A stretch of 64,000 nt of DNA from Devosia rhodophyticola. Its GTDB lineage: Bacteria; Pseudomonadota; Alphaproteobacteria; Rhizobiales; Devosiaceae. Every line of letters begins with the position of its first letter. Positions within the stretch are counted from its first letter, which is position 1. The notes below the pieces were generated by a model, which saw only the letters and a program-made list of their open reading frames with translations, had not been told where the DNA came from and did no database searches. The position numbers were made by a program, and so were the translations under genes. This document shows, piece after piece, positions 1 to 8,501 of this stretch. The stretch covers positions 2,286,001 through 2,350,000 of the forward strand of contig NZ_CP118247.1 in assembly GCF_028816475.1 (NCBI RefSeq). Direction: 5' to 3'.

Positions 1-31
1 AACAATATGCTTTTCAGGAGGCGGGACACGA

Positions 32-1645
32 ATGAAATTCACTCAAACCCTTACAGCAGTCGCGACAGCAGGCGTTATGGCGCTGATGATGAGCACTGCC
101 GCATCGGCGGTGACGCTACAGATGCACAATGGTGCCGATCCGGGCTCGCTTGATCCACACAAGGTTTCAGGCGACTGGGAAAACCGCATCGTCGGCGATT
201 ATATTGAAGGCCTGGTGACCGAGGACGCCAAGGCTGACGCTATTCCGGGTCAGGCCGAAAGCTGGGATATTTCCGAGGATGGTACAGTTTATACCTTCCA
301 CCTCCGGGACGGGATCAAGTGGACCGACGGAGAGCCAGTGACAGCGGAAGACTTTGTCTTCGCGTTCCAGCGCCTAATGAACCCGGCCACGGCGTCTGAT
401 TATGCCTATCTGCAATATCCGATCAAGAACGCAGCCAAGATCAATTCCGGCGAAATAACCGATTTCAGCGAATTGGGTGTGAAGGCGCTCGACGACAAGA
501 CCGTCGAAATCACGCTTGAAGCGCCAACGCCGTTCTTCCTGCAGGCTCTGACGCATTATACCGCCTATCCGGTGCCAAAGCATTTGGTTGATGAATATGG
601 TGATGCATGGACCAACATGGATCACATCGTTGCCAATGGCCCTTACAAGATCACGGAATGGCTGCCTGGCTCTTATGTACATTCTGTCAAAAACGACGAT
701 TACTACGATGCCGCCAATGTCCAGATCGACGAGGTCTACTACCACGTCCTTGAAGATCAGGCTGCTGCGCTCAACCGCTACCGCGCGGGCGAGTTCGATA
801 TTCTAACCGATTTCCCGGCCGACCAATATCAGTGGATTCAGGACAATCTGCCCGGGCAGGCCCATGTCGAGCCATTCCTGGGGGTCTATTACTATGTTCT
901 CAATCAGGAAAAGCCGCCGCTGAACGATCCGAATATTCGTGAAGCGCTGTCGATCTCGATCATGCGCGATGTGATTGGGCCTGATATTCTAGGAACCGGC
1001 GAATTGCCTGCCTATGGCTGGGTTCCCGAGGGTACTGCCAACTATCAGGGCGAAACCTATATGCCCGCATGGGCAAAAATGCCCTATGAAGACCGTGTGG
1101 CCAAGGCCAAGGGCATCATGGAAGCGGCTGGTTATACGCCAGACAATCCACTGACCCTGCAACTGCGCTATAATACGAACGACAACCATCAGCGCATCGC
1201 CGTGGCAATAGCAGCGATGTGGGAGCCGATTGGGGTCAAGGTTGAATTGTTCAATGCCGAAACCGCCGTGCATTACGATGCCCTGCGAGCCGGCGACTTC
1301 CAGGTGGGGCGTGCCGGTTGGCTGCTCGACTACTCAGATGCGTCCAATACGCTGGATCTGCTCAAGACAGGTACCATGCAGGGCGATACCATGAACTGGG
1401 GCAACAACTACGGTCGTTACTCAAACCCCGAGTTCGACAAACTACTGGCAGCTGCCTCCAGTGAACAGGATCTGACCAAGCGGGCTGGCGAATTGCATGC
1501 GGCCGAGACGCTTGCCATGGACCAGTTCGCGGCAATCCCCATCTATTGGTACGTGTCCAAAAATATCGTGTCGCCCAAGGTGACCGGCTTTGAAGACAAT
1601 GCCAAGGATGTGCACCGCACCCGCTGGCTGACCAAGTCCGAATAG
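32..1645 (+). CDS. Peptide ABC transporter substrate-binding protein (OppA/DppA family)
   Basis: Periplasmic solute-binding protein that captures oligopeptides and hands them to the inner-membrane permease encoded just downstream. The 537-residue length is normal for the SBP_bac_5 family. Residues 1-26 form a Sec signal peptide: basic start, hydrophobic core, cleavage after ASA. The mature part begins with features typical of OppA (GSLDPHK near the N-terminus, then WDISEDGTVYTFHLRDGIKW). A strong Shine-Dalgarno (CAGGAGG) lies about 10 bases before the ATG. It is first in an opp-type cluster with two permeases and two ATPases. Peptide rather than nickel or sugar specificity is inferred from OppA-like length and from the full ABCDF neighbourhood; the exact substrate is unknown. 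Confidence 0.93.
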   Translation: MKFTQTLTAVATAGVMALMMSTAASAVTLQMHNGADPGSLDPHKVSGDWENRIVGDYIEGLVTEDAKADAIPGQAESWDISEDGTVYTFHLRDGIKWTDGEPVTAEDFVFAFQRLMNPATASDYAYLQYPIKNAAKINSGEITDFSELGVKALDDKTVEITLEAPTPFFLQALTHYTAYPVPKHLVDEYGDAWTNMDHIVANGPYKITEWLPGSYVHSVKNDDYYDAANVQIDEVYYHVLEDQAAALNRYRAGEFDILTDFPADQYQWIQDNLPGQAHVEPFLGVYYYVLNQEKPPLNDPNIREALSISIMRDVIGPDILGTGELPAYGWVPEGTANYQGETYMPAWAKMPYEDRVAKAKGIMEAAGYTPDNPLTLQLRYNTNDNHQRIAVAIAAMWEPIGVKVELFNAETAVHYDALRAGDFQVGRAGWLLDYSDASNTLDLLKTGTMQGDTMNWGNNYGRYSNPEFDKLLAAASSEQDLTKRAGELHAAETLAMDQFAAIPIYWYVSKNIVSPKVTGFEDNAKDVHRTRWLTKSE

Positions 1646-1749
1646 GCTCAGCATTGACGGATTGATCGTGGGAGCGTCGGCTCCCGCGATCAACCTTTCC
1701 GGCAGTGCGCCGCGATTGCGCCAGCCGGATCACAAAAGGTTTTTGCATC

Positions 1750-2673
1750 ATGCTGGGTTACGCCCTGCGGCGTGTGCTATCGGCCATTCCGATTGCATTG
1801 ATCGCTGTAACTGTCTGCTTTTTCGTGCTGCGACTGGCGCCCGGTGGCCCGTTTGATGGAGAGCGCGCCTTGCCGCCGACCGTCCTTGCCAATCTGCGCG
1901 CCCACTATAATCTCGATCAGCCGTTGGTCGTGCAGTATCTGATCTATATCTGGCGTCTGCTGCAGGGGGATCTCGGTCCCTCAATGGTGATTGACGGGTT
2001 CAATGTGAGCCAGCTGATCAGCATTGGATTTCCCTTTACCCTGACAGTGGCGATGTCGGCCTTTGTGATTGCCACGGTTATTGGTGTCATTGCTGGCATG
2101 ATCGCGGCGGTGAACCAAAACAAATGGCCCGATTATGTGCTGGTGCTGGTCGTCATGCTCGGCGTGGTAATTCCGAACTTCCTGATGGCGGCTTTGCTGC
2201 AATTATGGTTCGGGGTTTATCTGGGCTGGTTGCCAGCGGGAGGTTGGGTCGCGGGGTCCATTCCGCATCTGGTGCTGCCCGTAACCGTGTTGGCATGGCC
2301 GCACGCTGCGCGAATATCGCGGCTGATGCGCGGCTCGATGATCGAGGTGCTGGGCACTAATTTTGTCCGTACGGCCCGTTCAAAAGGTCTGGGGCAGAGG
2401 CTGGTTCTGGCGCGACACGCGATCAAGCCTGCCCTATTGCCTGTTGTTTCCTATCTGGGGCCAGGGATGAGTTATCTGCTCACTGGTTCGCTGGCCGTCG
2501 AGCAGATTTTTGGGCTGCCGGGGATTGGCAAATATTTTGTCACCGCAGCGCTCAATCGCGACTATGGCGTCGTTCTGGGCACGACCATTTTGTACATGTT
2601 CATTATTCTGGCACTCAATCTGATTGTTGATCTGGTCTACGCCTGGCTTGATCCCAAGGTGAGGTACCGCTGA
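1750..2673 (+). CDS. oppB: Oligopeptide ABC transporter permease, OppB type
   Basis: Inner-membrane permease forming half of the translocation channel of the peptide importer. The protein opens with MLGYALRRVLSAIPIALIAV, a classic OppB first membrane helix, and carries the long periplasmic stretch after helix 1 that marks OppB/DppB. The EAA coupling loop is visible as FVRTARSKGLGQRLVLARHA, which docks on the ATPases. I chose the internal ATG because it gives the canonical N-terminus and has an AAAAGG motif about 10 bases upstream; an earlier in-frame start would add 15 unlikely residues. At 307 residues it matches the family. Its stop overlaps the start of the next gene by one base (TGATG), implying translational coupling. 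Confidence 0.93.
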   Translation: MLGYALRRVLSAIPIALIAVTVCFFVLRLAPGGPFDGERALPPTVLANLRAHYNLDQPLVVQYLIYIWRLLQGDLGPSMVIDGFNVSQLISIGFPFTLTVAMSAFVIATVIGVIAGMIAAVNQNKWPDYVLVLVVMLGVVIPNFLMAALLQLWFGVYLGWLPAGGWVAGSIPHLVLPVTVLAWPHAARISRLMRGSMIEVLGTNFVRTARSKGLGQRLVLARHAIKPALLPVVSYLGPGMSYLLTGSLAVEQIFGLPGIGKYFVTAALNRDYGVVLGTTILYMFIILALNLIVDLVYAWLDPKVRYR

Positions 2674-3593
2674 TGGCCGGGATCACAGGCAAGGACGAAG
2701 TCCTTACGCAATATGCACGGCGTCTGGAAACGCTCGAGGCGCCCAAAGGGCGCTCGCTGACCCAGGACGCTTTGCGTCGCCTGGCGCGGAACAAGGCGGC
2801 GGTCATCTCCATCGCCATCGTTGTTTTCATCGTGCTGGCCGCCTTTGTCGGGCCCTATTTCGTGCCCTGGGGCTATTCAGAGGTCGACTGGACCTCGATC
2901 CGCAAGCCGCCCGATTTTGCCAAGGCACACTATTTCGGAACCGATCAGAACGGTCGCGATATGCTGGCCCGGGTGCTGCAAGGCACGCAGATGAGCCTGA
3001 TCGTGGCGGGGGTCGCTACTATCGTTTCAGTGGTCATTGGCATCATTTATGGCGCGGTGGCGGGTTATCTCGGTGGGCGGGTTGATGCGTTGATGATGCG
3101 TATCGTCGATATCATGTATGCGCTGCCTTATATCCTGTTCGTCATCATTCTGGTGGTGATGTTCGGTCGTCATCCGGTGCTACTATTCGTGGGAATTGGT
3201 GCCATTGAATGGTTGACCATGGCGCGCATTGTTCGGGGTCAGACGCTTTCGATCAAGGAACGCGAGTTTGTCGAAGCAGCGCGGGCCGGCGGCGCCAAGC
3301 CCTGGACCATTATCAGTCGGCACATCGTGCCAAACCTGACCGGCCCTGTGGTAATATACGCAACGCTGACCATCCCCGAAATTATCATTGCCGAGAGTTT
3401 CTTATCCTATCTCGGCCTGGGCGTGCAGGAGCCACAAACTTCGTTGGGTACATTGATTTCATTCGGTGCACCGGTTGCCGAGGTGCTGCCCTGGATGCTG
3501 TTGTCGCCCGCCATTGTGTTGGTCACTCTGTTGCTTTGCCTCACCTATATCGGTGACGGCCTACGCGACGCCCTGGACCCCAAGGATCGATGA
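2673..3593 (+). CDS. oppC: Oligopeptide ABC transporter permease, OppC type
   Basis: Second permease subunit of the peptide importer; pairs with OppB to make the membrane pore. The 306-residue chain has the cytoplasmic N-terminal segment of about 45 residues (containing LTQDALRRLARNKAAVIS) that is usual in OppC, then a first helix, a periplasmic section with HYFGTDQNGRDMLARVL, and five further helices. The EAA loop reads EFVEAARAGGAKPWTIIS. The segment FGTDQNGRD is a signature of OppC/DppC proteins. It starts at an ATG that overlaps the oppB stop by one base and ends two bases before oppD, so the genes form a tight operon. Confidence 0.94.
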   Translation: MAGITGKDEVLTQYARRLETLEAPKGRSLTQDALRRLARNKAAVISIAIVVFIVLAAFVGPYFVPWGYSEVDWTSIRKPPDFAKAHYFGTDQNGRDMLARVLQGTQMSLIVAGVATIVSVVIGIIYGAVAGYLGGRVDALMMRIVDIMYALPYILFVIILVVMFGRHPVLLFVGIGAIEWLTMARIVRGQTLSIKEREFVEAARAGGAKPWTIISRHIVPNLTGPVVIYATLTIPEIIIAESFLSYLGLGVQEPQTSLGTLISFGAPVAEVLPWMLLSPAIVLVTLLLCLTYIGDGLRDALDPKDR

Positions 3594-3594
3594 A

Positions 3595-4578
3595 ATGAGT
3601 GAAGTCCTCAAAGTCGAAGACATGTCGGTTACGTTCGATTTGCACGATAGCGAAGTGCATGCGGTACGCGAGATGAATTTTACGCTCGCCGAAGGCGAAA
3701 CGCTGGCGGTAGTCGGCGAATCCGGTTCAGGCAAGAGCCAGGCGTTCCTCTCGATCATGGGGTTGCTGGCCAAGAATGGCCGCGCTACCGGGCGCGCCGT
3801 CATGGGGGATGTCGATCTGATTGGCATGGCGCCAAAACAGCTTGATATCTATCGCGGCAAGGACATTGCGATGATCTTTCAGGACCCGATGACTTCCCTC
3901 AACCCGACCCTGCGGGTTAAGACCCAGCTGGCCGAGGTCTTGGTCACGCATCGCAACTTCGACAAGCAGGCAGCGATCAAGACGTCGATCGAAATGCTGG
4001 AGCGGGTCGGTATCCCCGAGCCGGTCAAACGCGCCAATGCCTATCCCCATGAACTGTCAGGGGGCATGCGGCAGCGCGTCATGATCGCCATGTCGCTCCT
4101 GTGCCAACCCAAAATCCTGATCGCGGACGAGCCCACAACGGCACTCGATGTAACGGTTCAGGCGCAAATGCTGGATCTGTTCAAAAAACTGACCGAGGAT
4201 TTCGGCACCGCGCTGGTGCTCATTACCCATGATCTGGGAGTGGTCGCGGGCATCGCTGACCGGATGATGGTGATGTATGGTGGCCGTGCCGTTGAAACGG
4301 GAAAAACTGACGATCTGTTTTACGATCCTCGTCATCCCTATACCCTGGGCCTCTTGCATTCGACACCCCACATTGCCAAACGGACGGCGCGGCTCGATCC
4401 CATCCAGGGATTGCCGCCGAGCCTTGAGCATTTGCCTCAGGGATGTTCGTTCAATCCGCGTTGCGCATTCGCGTTCGACCGGTGTCATGCCGAACGCCCG
4501 CCCCTGACAGAAGCGGGCGAGGGCCGGCAAAAGGCCTGCTTTTATGAAGGCGCGATGAAATATGGAGAGGTCGCCTGA
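3595..4578 (+). CDS. oppD: Oligopeptide ABC transporter ATP-binding protein, OppD type
   Basis: Cytoplasmic ATPase that powers peptide import with OppF. Visible motifs: Walker [13 protein letters not shown] signature LSGGMRQRV, Walker [15 protein letters not shown] and the switch histidine in LITHDLGVV. The C-terminal part has the oligopeptide-transporter extension ([13 protein letters not shown]) and a cysteine-containing tail ([15 protein letters not shown]), which in related ATPases binds an iron-sulfur cluster. The ATG just after the oppC stop gives the standard beginning ([13 protein letters not shown]). It has 327 residues. Walker A ends in SQ rather than ST; OppD/DppD proteins commonly have KSV or KSQ here, so this is not a defect. 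Its stop overlaps the next start by one base. Confidence 0.94.
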   Translation: MSEVLKVEDMSVTFDLHDSEVHAVREMNFTLAEGETLAVVGESGSGKSQAFLSIMGLLAKNGRATGRAVMGDVDLIGMAPKQLDIYRGKDIAMIFQDPMTSLNPTLRVKTQLAEVLVTHRNFDKQAAIKTSIEMLERVGIPEPVKRANAYPHELSGGMRQRVMIAMSLLCQPKILIADEPTTALDVTVQAQMLDLFKKLTEDFGTALVLITHDLGVVAGIADRMMVMYGGRAVETGKTDDLFYDPRHPYTLGLLHSTPHIAKRTARLDPIQGLPPSLEHLPQGCSFNPRCAFAFDRCHAERPPLTEAGEGRQKACFYEGAMKYGEVA

Positions 4579-5597
4579 TGAACCAGATGCCAGCCGACCT
4601 GCTCGAAATCAGGGACCTCAAGAAGACATTCTCGATTGCCCATGGCCTGTTTGCCCGACCACTGACGCTGACGGCACTTGAAGATATCAATTTTACTATT
4701 CATCAGGGCGAAACGCTGGGCATTGTGGGGGAAAGCGGCTGCGGGAAATCGACCCTCGGGCGTTGTATCCTGCAGTTGCTGGCACCCGATGAGGGGCAGG
4801 TTCTTTGGCTCGGCCAGGATTTGACGCGCCTTCCAGCCGAGGAGATGCGCAAGCGGCGGCAGGACCTGCAGATCATTTTCCAGGATCCACTAGCCTCGCT
4901 CAATCCCCGCATGACGGTGGGCGAAATAATCGCGGATCCGCTGCGCACTCTGCGCCCTGAACTAGATAAGACCGAACGCCGGGCGCGGGTTCTCAAGACG
5001 ATGGAATCGGTGGGTCTGTTACCCGAAATGATCAACCGATATCCGCACGAATTTTCTGGCGGGCAGGCGCAGCGGATTGGCATTGCTCGGGCGCTGATCA
5101 CCGAGCCGAAACTTATCGTTTGTGATGAACCAGTATCAGCGCTCGACGTTTCGATCCAGGCTCAGATTTTGAACCTGTTGGCCGAACTCAAGGATGAGTT
5201 GGGGCTTACACTGATCTTCATTTCGCACAATCTGAGTGTGGTACGCCACGTCTCGGATCGCATTCTGGTGCTTTATCTGGGCCGCATTGTCGAACTGGCA
5301 ACGGGCGATGAAATCTATGAAGATCCACGGCACCCCTATACGCGGGCATTGCTGACGGCTGTCCCGATTCCAGATCCAAAACTTGCCCGACAACGCAATA
5401 TTGATGCGCTCGATGGGGAAATTCCCTCGCCGATCAATCCGCCATCAGGTTGCACATTTCGGACCAGATGTCGGCATGCGCGCGATATTTGTGCCCAGCA
5501 ACGACCGCCGCTCGAAACCATTGAAGACAATAGGCTGGTCGCGTGTCTCCGGTGGCAGGAGATCGAAGTAGAGGAGCAGGCAAACCAACCCGCCTGA
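4578..5597 (+). CDS. oppF: Oligopeptide ABC transporter ATP-binding protein, OppF type
   Basis: Second ATPase of the peptide importer and last gene of the five-gene cluster. It has Walker A GESGCGKSTLGR, signature FSGGQAQRIGIARAL, Walker B LIVCDEPVSALDVS, the H-loop FISHNLSVV, and the same C-terminal peptide-importer extension (RHPYTRALLTAVP, then GCTFRTRCRHARDIC). At 339 residues it is normal for OppF. Start and upstream stop share a TGATG overlap. After the stop there is no obvious terminator before the rpmJ promoter about 75 bases on, so some read-through into rpmJ is possible unless the rpmJ leader hairpin stops it. Confidence 0.94.
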   Translation: MNQMPADLLEIRDLKKTFSIAHGLFARPLTLTALEDINFTIHQGETLGIVGESGCGKSTLGRCILQLLAPDEGQVLWLGQDLTRLPAEEMRKRRQDLQIIFQDPLASLNPRMTVGEIIADPLRTLRPELDKTERRARVLKTMESVGLLPEMINRYPHEFSGGQAQRIGIARALITEPKLIVCDEPVSALDVSIQAQILNLLAELKDELGLTLIFISHNLSVVRHVSDRILVLYLGRIVELATGDEIYEDPRHPYTRALLTAVPIPDPKLARQRNIDALDGEIPSPINPPSGCTFRTRCRHARDICAQQRPPLETIEDNRLVACLRWQEIEVEEQANQPA

Positions 5598-5670
5598 GCA
5601 CTGGAAGCGCCTGTAATTTCGTGGGTTTTCGGACCGTGTTGGAAATGGGCAAATGCCTGCGATTGGCGCG

Positions 5671-5699
5671 TTGACAGGGGCAAGCAATTTCCTTATGTT
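5671..5699 (+). promoter_or_regulatory. Predicted sigma-70 promoter for rpmJ
   Basis: A perfect -35 hexamer TTGACA and a -10-like TATGTT are separated by exactly 17 bases. Transcription would start near 5706, about 48 bases before the rpmJ ATG. This is the clearest sigma-70-type promoter I found by eye in the window. It would let rpmJ be expressed independently of the opp cluster. The call rests on pattern only. Confidence 0.65.
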
Positions 5700-5713
5700 C
5701 CGGCCAAGTTTTC

Positions 5714-5734
5714 GGGCGCTCTGGCGCCCCTTTT
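5714..5734 (+). promoter_or_regulatory. Terminator-like hairpin in the rpmJ leader
   Basis: GGGCGC and GCGCCC form a six-pair stem around a TCTG loop, followed at once by CTTTT. The hairpin lies between the predicted rpmJ promoter and the rpmJ start, so it could act as an attenuator in the leader. It could also simply terminate read-through from oppF. The tail after the stem is C plus four T, weaker than a classic terminator. Confidence 0.5.
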
Positions 5735-5753
5735 ATTTAACTGAGGTTTTACG

Positions 5754-5879
5754 ATGAAAGTCCGCAACTCGCTAAAGGCGCTGATGACTCGCCACCGCGC
5801 GAACAAGCTCGTCCGCCGTCGCGGTCGGGTCTATATCATCAATAAGGTCGACAAGCGTTTCAAGGCACGCCAGGGCTAG
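5754..5879 (+). CDS. rpmJ: 50S ribosomal protein L36
   Basis: Small basic protein of the large ribosomal subunit. The 41-residue product begins [19 protein letters not shown], continues through [17 protein letters not shown] and ends KARQG, the usual form in Alphaproteobacteria. It lacks the zinc-binding cysteines of the classical 37-38 residue L36, so it is the zinc-free type. Strongly basic composition and length both fit. It has its own promoter upstream and a strong intrinsic terminator about 25 bases downstream, so it is probably a single-gene transcript. Confidence 0.95.
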   Translation: MKVRNSLKALMTRHRANKLVRRRGRVYIINKVDKRFKARQG

Positions 5880-5902
5880 GCCCGCTGCCAGACTAATGTT
5901 GA

Positions 5903-5931
5903 AAAAGCCCGCCATGCGCGGGCTTTTTTAT
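5903..5931 (+). terminator. Intrinsic terminator after rpmJ
   Basis: AAAAGCCCGC and GCGGGCTTTT form a perfect ten-pair stem with the loop CATGC, running into T6. The A-rich left side means it can also work on the minus strand, where it would back up the pyk terminator. Confidence 0.88.
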
Positions 5932-5965
5932 TGCCCTTCGCATTGGCCAAATTCTTGGCGACAAG

Positions 5966-5997
5966 CAAAAAGCCCGGATGTAATTAGTACCCGGGCT
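5966..5997 (-). terminator. Intrinsic terminator for pyk
   Basis: Read on the minus strand, GAGCCCGG and CCGGGCTTTTT pair across a 13-base loop and end in five T. It lies about 30 bases after the pyk stop. Together with the neighbouring rpmJ terminator it separates two convergent genes. Confidence 0.75.
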
Positions 5998-6025
5998 CAA
6001 AATTTGGACTGTCGATGCGGCTGGT

Positions 6026-7462
6026 TTAGCTGGAACCGGCGCCATCCTGCCGTACGAAGGCAATGCGTAGCATGTTGGTTGCGCCCGGTGTGCCCAAGGG
6101 GACGCCAGCGGTGATTGCGATACGGTCGCCGGGGCGGGCAAAGCCTTCCTGATAAGCGATGACGCAGGCCCTGTCGACCATGTCCTCAAGGCTGATCGCA
6201 TCTTCAGTCTGCACGCAATGGATACCCCACACTACCGATAGACGGCGGATGGTGCGCATATTGGGCGAAAGTGCGATAATAGGTTTTGCGGGCCGTTCGC
6301 GGGCGGCGCGAATGCCAGTTGAGCCCGAGGCCGTGTAAGTCACGATAGCGGCTAGATCGAGCGTTTCGGCGACTTGCCGGGTCGCAGCCGAAATGGCGTC
6401 GGCGGCTGTGGCTTCAGGTTCGGTTTGGGCGGCGCGAATGATGCCGCGATAGTTAGCGTCATCTTCAACAGCGATAGCCACCTTGTTCATGGTGGAGACG
6501 GCTTCAACCGGATATTGGCCCGAGGCCGACTCGGCTGAGAGCATGATGGCGTCAGCGCCTTCAAACACGGCAATCGACACGTCCGAAACTTCGGCGCGGG
6601 TTGGTACAGGCGCGGTGATCATCGATTCCAGCATCTGGGTGGCGACAACCACGGGCTTGCCGTAACGGCGCGCCATGCGGATCATGCGTTTTTGCAGGCC
6701 GGGAACGGTTTCCAGCGGCAATTCCACGCCCAGATCACCACGCGCGACCATGATGGAATCGCAAAGCTTGATGATTTCTTCGAGCCGTTCGATGGCCTGC
6801 GGCTTTTCAATCTTGGCCATGACACCGGCGCGACCCTGAACGATCTTGCGGACGTCAATGATATCTTCGGGACGCTGCACGAACGACAGAGCGATCCAGT
6901 CGGCATCGTTTTTGAGCGCTTCAACCAGATCGGCGTGATCCTTTTCGGTCAACGCGCCGGTGGGGAGCAACGTGTCGGGCAGGGAGACGCCCTTCTTGTC
7001 CGAAAGCTTGCCGCCGTAAACGACTTCAGTCTCGATGGCACCGTTGCCAACCTTGGTGGCTTTGAGCTGCAACTTGCCATCGTCGAGCAGCAGGCGGTCG
7101 CCTACCGAAACGCTTTCGATGATTTCGGGATGGGGCAGGAATACCCGATCAATGGTTCCAGGCGCATCCGAACTATCCAGGACAAATTTCTGGCCGGCAA
7201 CCAGATGGATGGCGCCTTCAGCAAATTTCGATACGCGCAGTTTTGGGCCTTGAAGGTCAACCAATATGCCCAATGGATGATTGAGGCGCTTTTCGACGCT
7301 GCGAATTCGTTCGACCGTCTGGCGCAACACGTCGTGACTGGCGTGGCTCATGTTGATGCGGAACACATCCGCGCCGGCGCGGGCAAGTTCCTCGATCATC
7401 TTTTCGTCCTGGCTTGCCGGGCCCAGGGTCGCAAGGATCTTAACTCGTCTCATCCGTCTCAT
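6026..7462 (-). CDS. pyk: Pyruvate kinase
   Basis: Catalyses phosphoenolpyruvate plus ADP to pyruvate plus ATP, the last step of glycolysis, in the cytoplasm. The 478-residue chain starts MRRMRRVKILATLGPAS and contains VDLQGPKLR, AKIEKPQA (substrate lysine region), the signature MVARGDLGVEL and the C-terminal allosteric domain ending with a GTPGATNMLRI strand. All are standard for bacterial Pyk. Two ATGs, nine bases apart, are possible; the first overlaps the upstream gene's stop as ATGA, which favours coupling to that gene. This pairing of pyk with an upstream DUF1036 gene and GapR is a known arrangement in Hyphomicrobiales. Confidence 0.96.
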   Translation of the reverse strand: MRRMRRVKILATLGPASQDEKMIEELARAGADVFRINMSHASHDVLRQTVERIRSVEKRLNHPLGILVDLQGPKLRVSKFAEGAIHLVAGQKFVLDSSDAPGTIDRVFLPHPEIIESVSVGDRLLLDDGKLQLKATKVGNGAIETEVVYGGKLSDKKGVSLPDTLLPTGALTEKDHADLVEALKNDADWIALSFVQRPEDIIDVRKIVQGRAGVMAKIEKPQAIERLEEIIKLCDSIMVARGDLGVELPLETVPGLQKRMIRMARRYGKPVVVATQMLESMITAPVPTRAEVSDVSIAVFEGADAIMLSAESASGQYPVEAVSTMNKVAIAVEDDANYRGIIRAAQTEPEATAADAISAATRQVAETLDLAAIVTYTASGSTGIRAARERPAKPIIALSPNMRTIRRLSVVWGIHCVQTEDAISLEDMVDRACVIAYQEGFARPGDRIAITAGVPLGTPGATNMLRIAFVRQDGAGSS

Positions 7463-8022
7463 TGCGTGTCCGTGCTTTCGCTATCTTGCGTGGCGTTTGT
7501 GGATTGACCGGCAGGATCGACAGGTTGGTCGGGATTATCCAGCGGCGCATCGTCCTCTGGACCAACGATGCCGGGCTCACCCGTCTTGTCTGTCAGTTTC
7601 AAAGTCCAGTCGGTTCGCTTTTGGGTATCGATTTCAAAGAACCCGGTGCGCTCATAGCCGCGTGCGAGACAATCCTCAACCCCAAAGATTGTGAAGGTTT
7701 CGTCACGTGTGCACATGAAAACCGATCCATCCCACTCGCCGCCGCCAATATCGTCAACAGCGTAAATGTAATAATAGGAGCGATCGGCAAGACTACCCTG
7801 ATAGAGAACTTGACAGTCGCCGGGCTGGGTTTGCCACCAGCCTTCCGATTGCCAACCCCGCTCGGCGCGATACCCCATGGCAACCGAAACCATGTTCCCG
7901 GTTTCATTGCACACGCGCAGGTCCGCCATGGCGGGCGCCGAAAAGAAAAACATGCCGGATAAGAACGCGCCGACAAGGGTTACGCCGTGACGGAAAAAAT
8001 GCAATGGGCTGCCGGAAGTCAT
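7459..8022 (-). CDS. DUF1036 family exported protein
   Basis: Function unknown. The mature part matches the DUF1036 pattern: DLRVCNETGNMVSVAMGYRA, GWQSEGWW, then several aromatic-rich strands (RSYYYIYAVDD) and paired cysteines (MCTRDETF, EDCLARGY). I start it at the ATG giving MTSGSPLHFFRHGV followed by a hydrophobic segment and an AMA cleavage site, a good signal peptide; an upstream TTG or ATG would add up to 15 residues. The C-terminal 35 or so residues are acidic and rich in Asp, Pro and Thr, without recognisable domain. It overlaps pyk by four bases, so the two are probably co-transcribed. A periplasmic location is inferred from the signal peptide. Confidence 0.85.
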   Translation of the reverse strand: MTSGSPLHFFRHGVTLVGAFLSGMFFFSAPAMADLRVCNETGNMVSVAMGYRAERGWQSEGWWQTQPGDCQVLYQGSLADRSYYYIYAVDDIGGGEWDGSVFMCTRDETFTIFGVEDCLARGYERTGFFEIDTQKRTDWTLKLTDKTGEPGIVGPEDDAPLDNPDQPVDPAGQSTNATQDSESTDTQ

Positions 8023-8194
8023 TGAAAAATCTGCCTTGGTTTGGGCCATTGAATGGTGCGGTGTCAACCGCTAAACGCCGGATTTGACCGAATTGAGGGG
8101 ATCGGTGGCACGGGGATGTGGATTGGACAACAAAGGTCTTGAACCGCAGCCGCTGCTGATGTTGAAACATGGTCCCAACGAAGAGGAAATTTTT

Positions 8195-8458
8195 ATGGCC
8201 GAAGAAAGTGTTGCCCAGGACCAGTTGCGGGCGTTCATCGAGCGCATTGAGCGCATGGAAGAAGAAAAAGCTGCCATCGCTGCCGACATCAAGGAAATCT
8301 ATGCCGAGGCCAAGGGCAATGGCTTTGATACCAAAGTCATCCGGCAAATCGTGCGGATCCGCAAGCAGGATGCCAATGAGCGCATGGAGCAGGAAGCATT
8401 GCTCGAGCTTTACATGTCCGCACTGGGCATGGTCGCTGAACCGGCCAACGACGACTGA
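8195..8458 (+). CDS. gapR: GapR family DNA-binding protein (DUF2312)
   Basis: Small nucleoid-associated protein; the Caulobacter family member binds AT-rich, overtwisted DNA and aids chromosome replication and segregation. The 87-residue product has the family core: [20 protein letters not shown], then [25 protein letters not shown] and a final [13 protein letters not shown]. The long first helix is a coiled coil used for tetramer formation. I take the internal ATG preceded by GAGGAA; an upstream in-frame start would add 37 unrelated residues. It converges on dxs with a perfect hairpin between them. The family is essential or near-essential in Alphaproteobacteria studied so far; that is knowledge of the family, not evidence from this sequence. 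Confidence 0.93.
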   Translation: MAEESVAQDQLRAFIERIERMEEEKAAIAADIKEIYAEAKGNGFDTKVIRQIVRIRKQDANERMEQEALLELYMSALGMVAEPANDD

Positions 8459-8466
8459 TCAGATTG

Positions 8467-8488
8467 GCGCCAGCCCAACGGCTGGCGC
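8467..8488. terminator. Hairpin between convergent gapR and dxs
   Basis: GCGCCAGCC and GGCTGGCGC form a perfect nine-pair stem around CAAC, placed between two converging genes. Neither strand has a real T-tract after it, so its efficiency is uncertain. Confidence 0.5.
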
Positions 8489-8501
8489 GAAGGCGGAGCG
8501 A

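Noticed and set aside
5737..5751. TTAACTGAGGTTTTA as a CtrA box before rpmJ
   Set aside because: Imperfect, and it lies downstream of the predicted start of transcription, where activation is unlikely.
6692..7507. A long open frame of 271 codons on the plus strand opposite pyk
   Set aside because: It mirrors the pyruvate kinase gene, whose protein has complete family motifs. The plus-strand translation has no recognisable domain.
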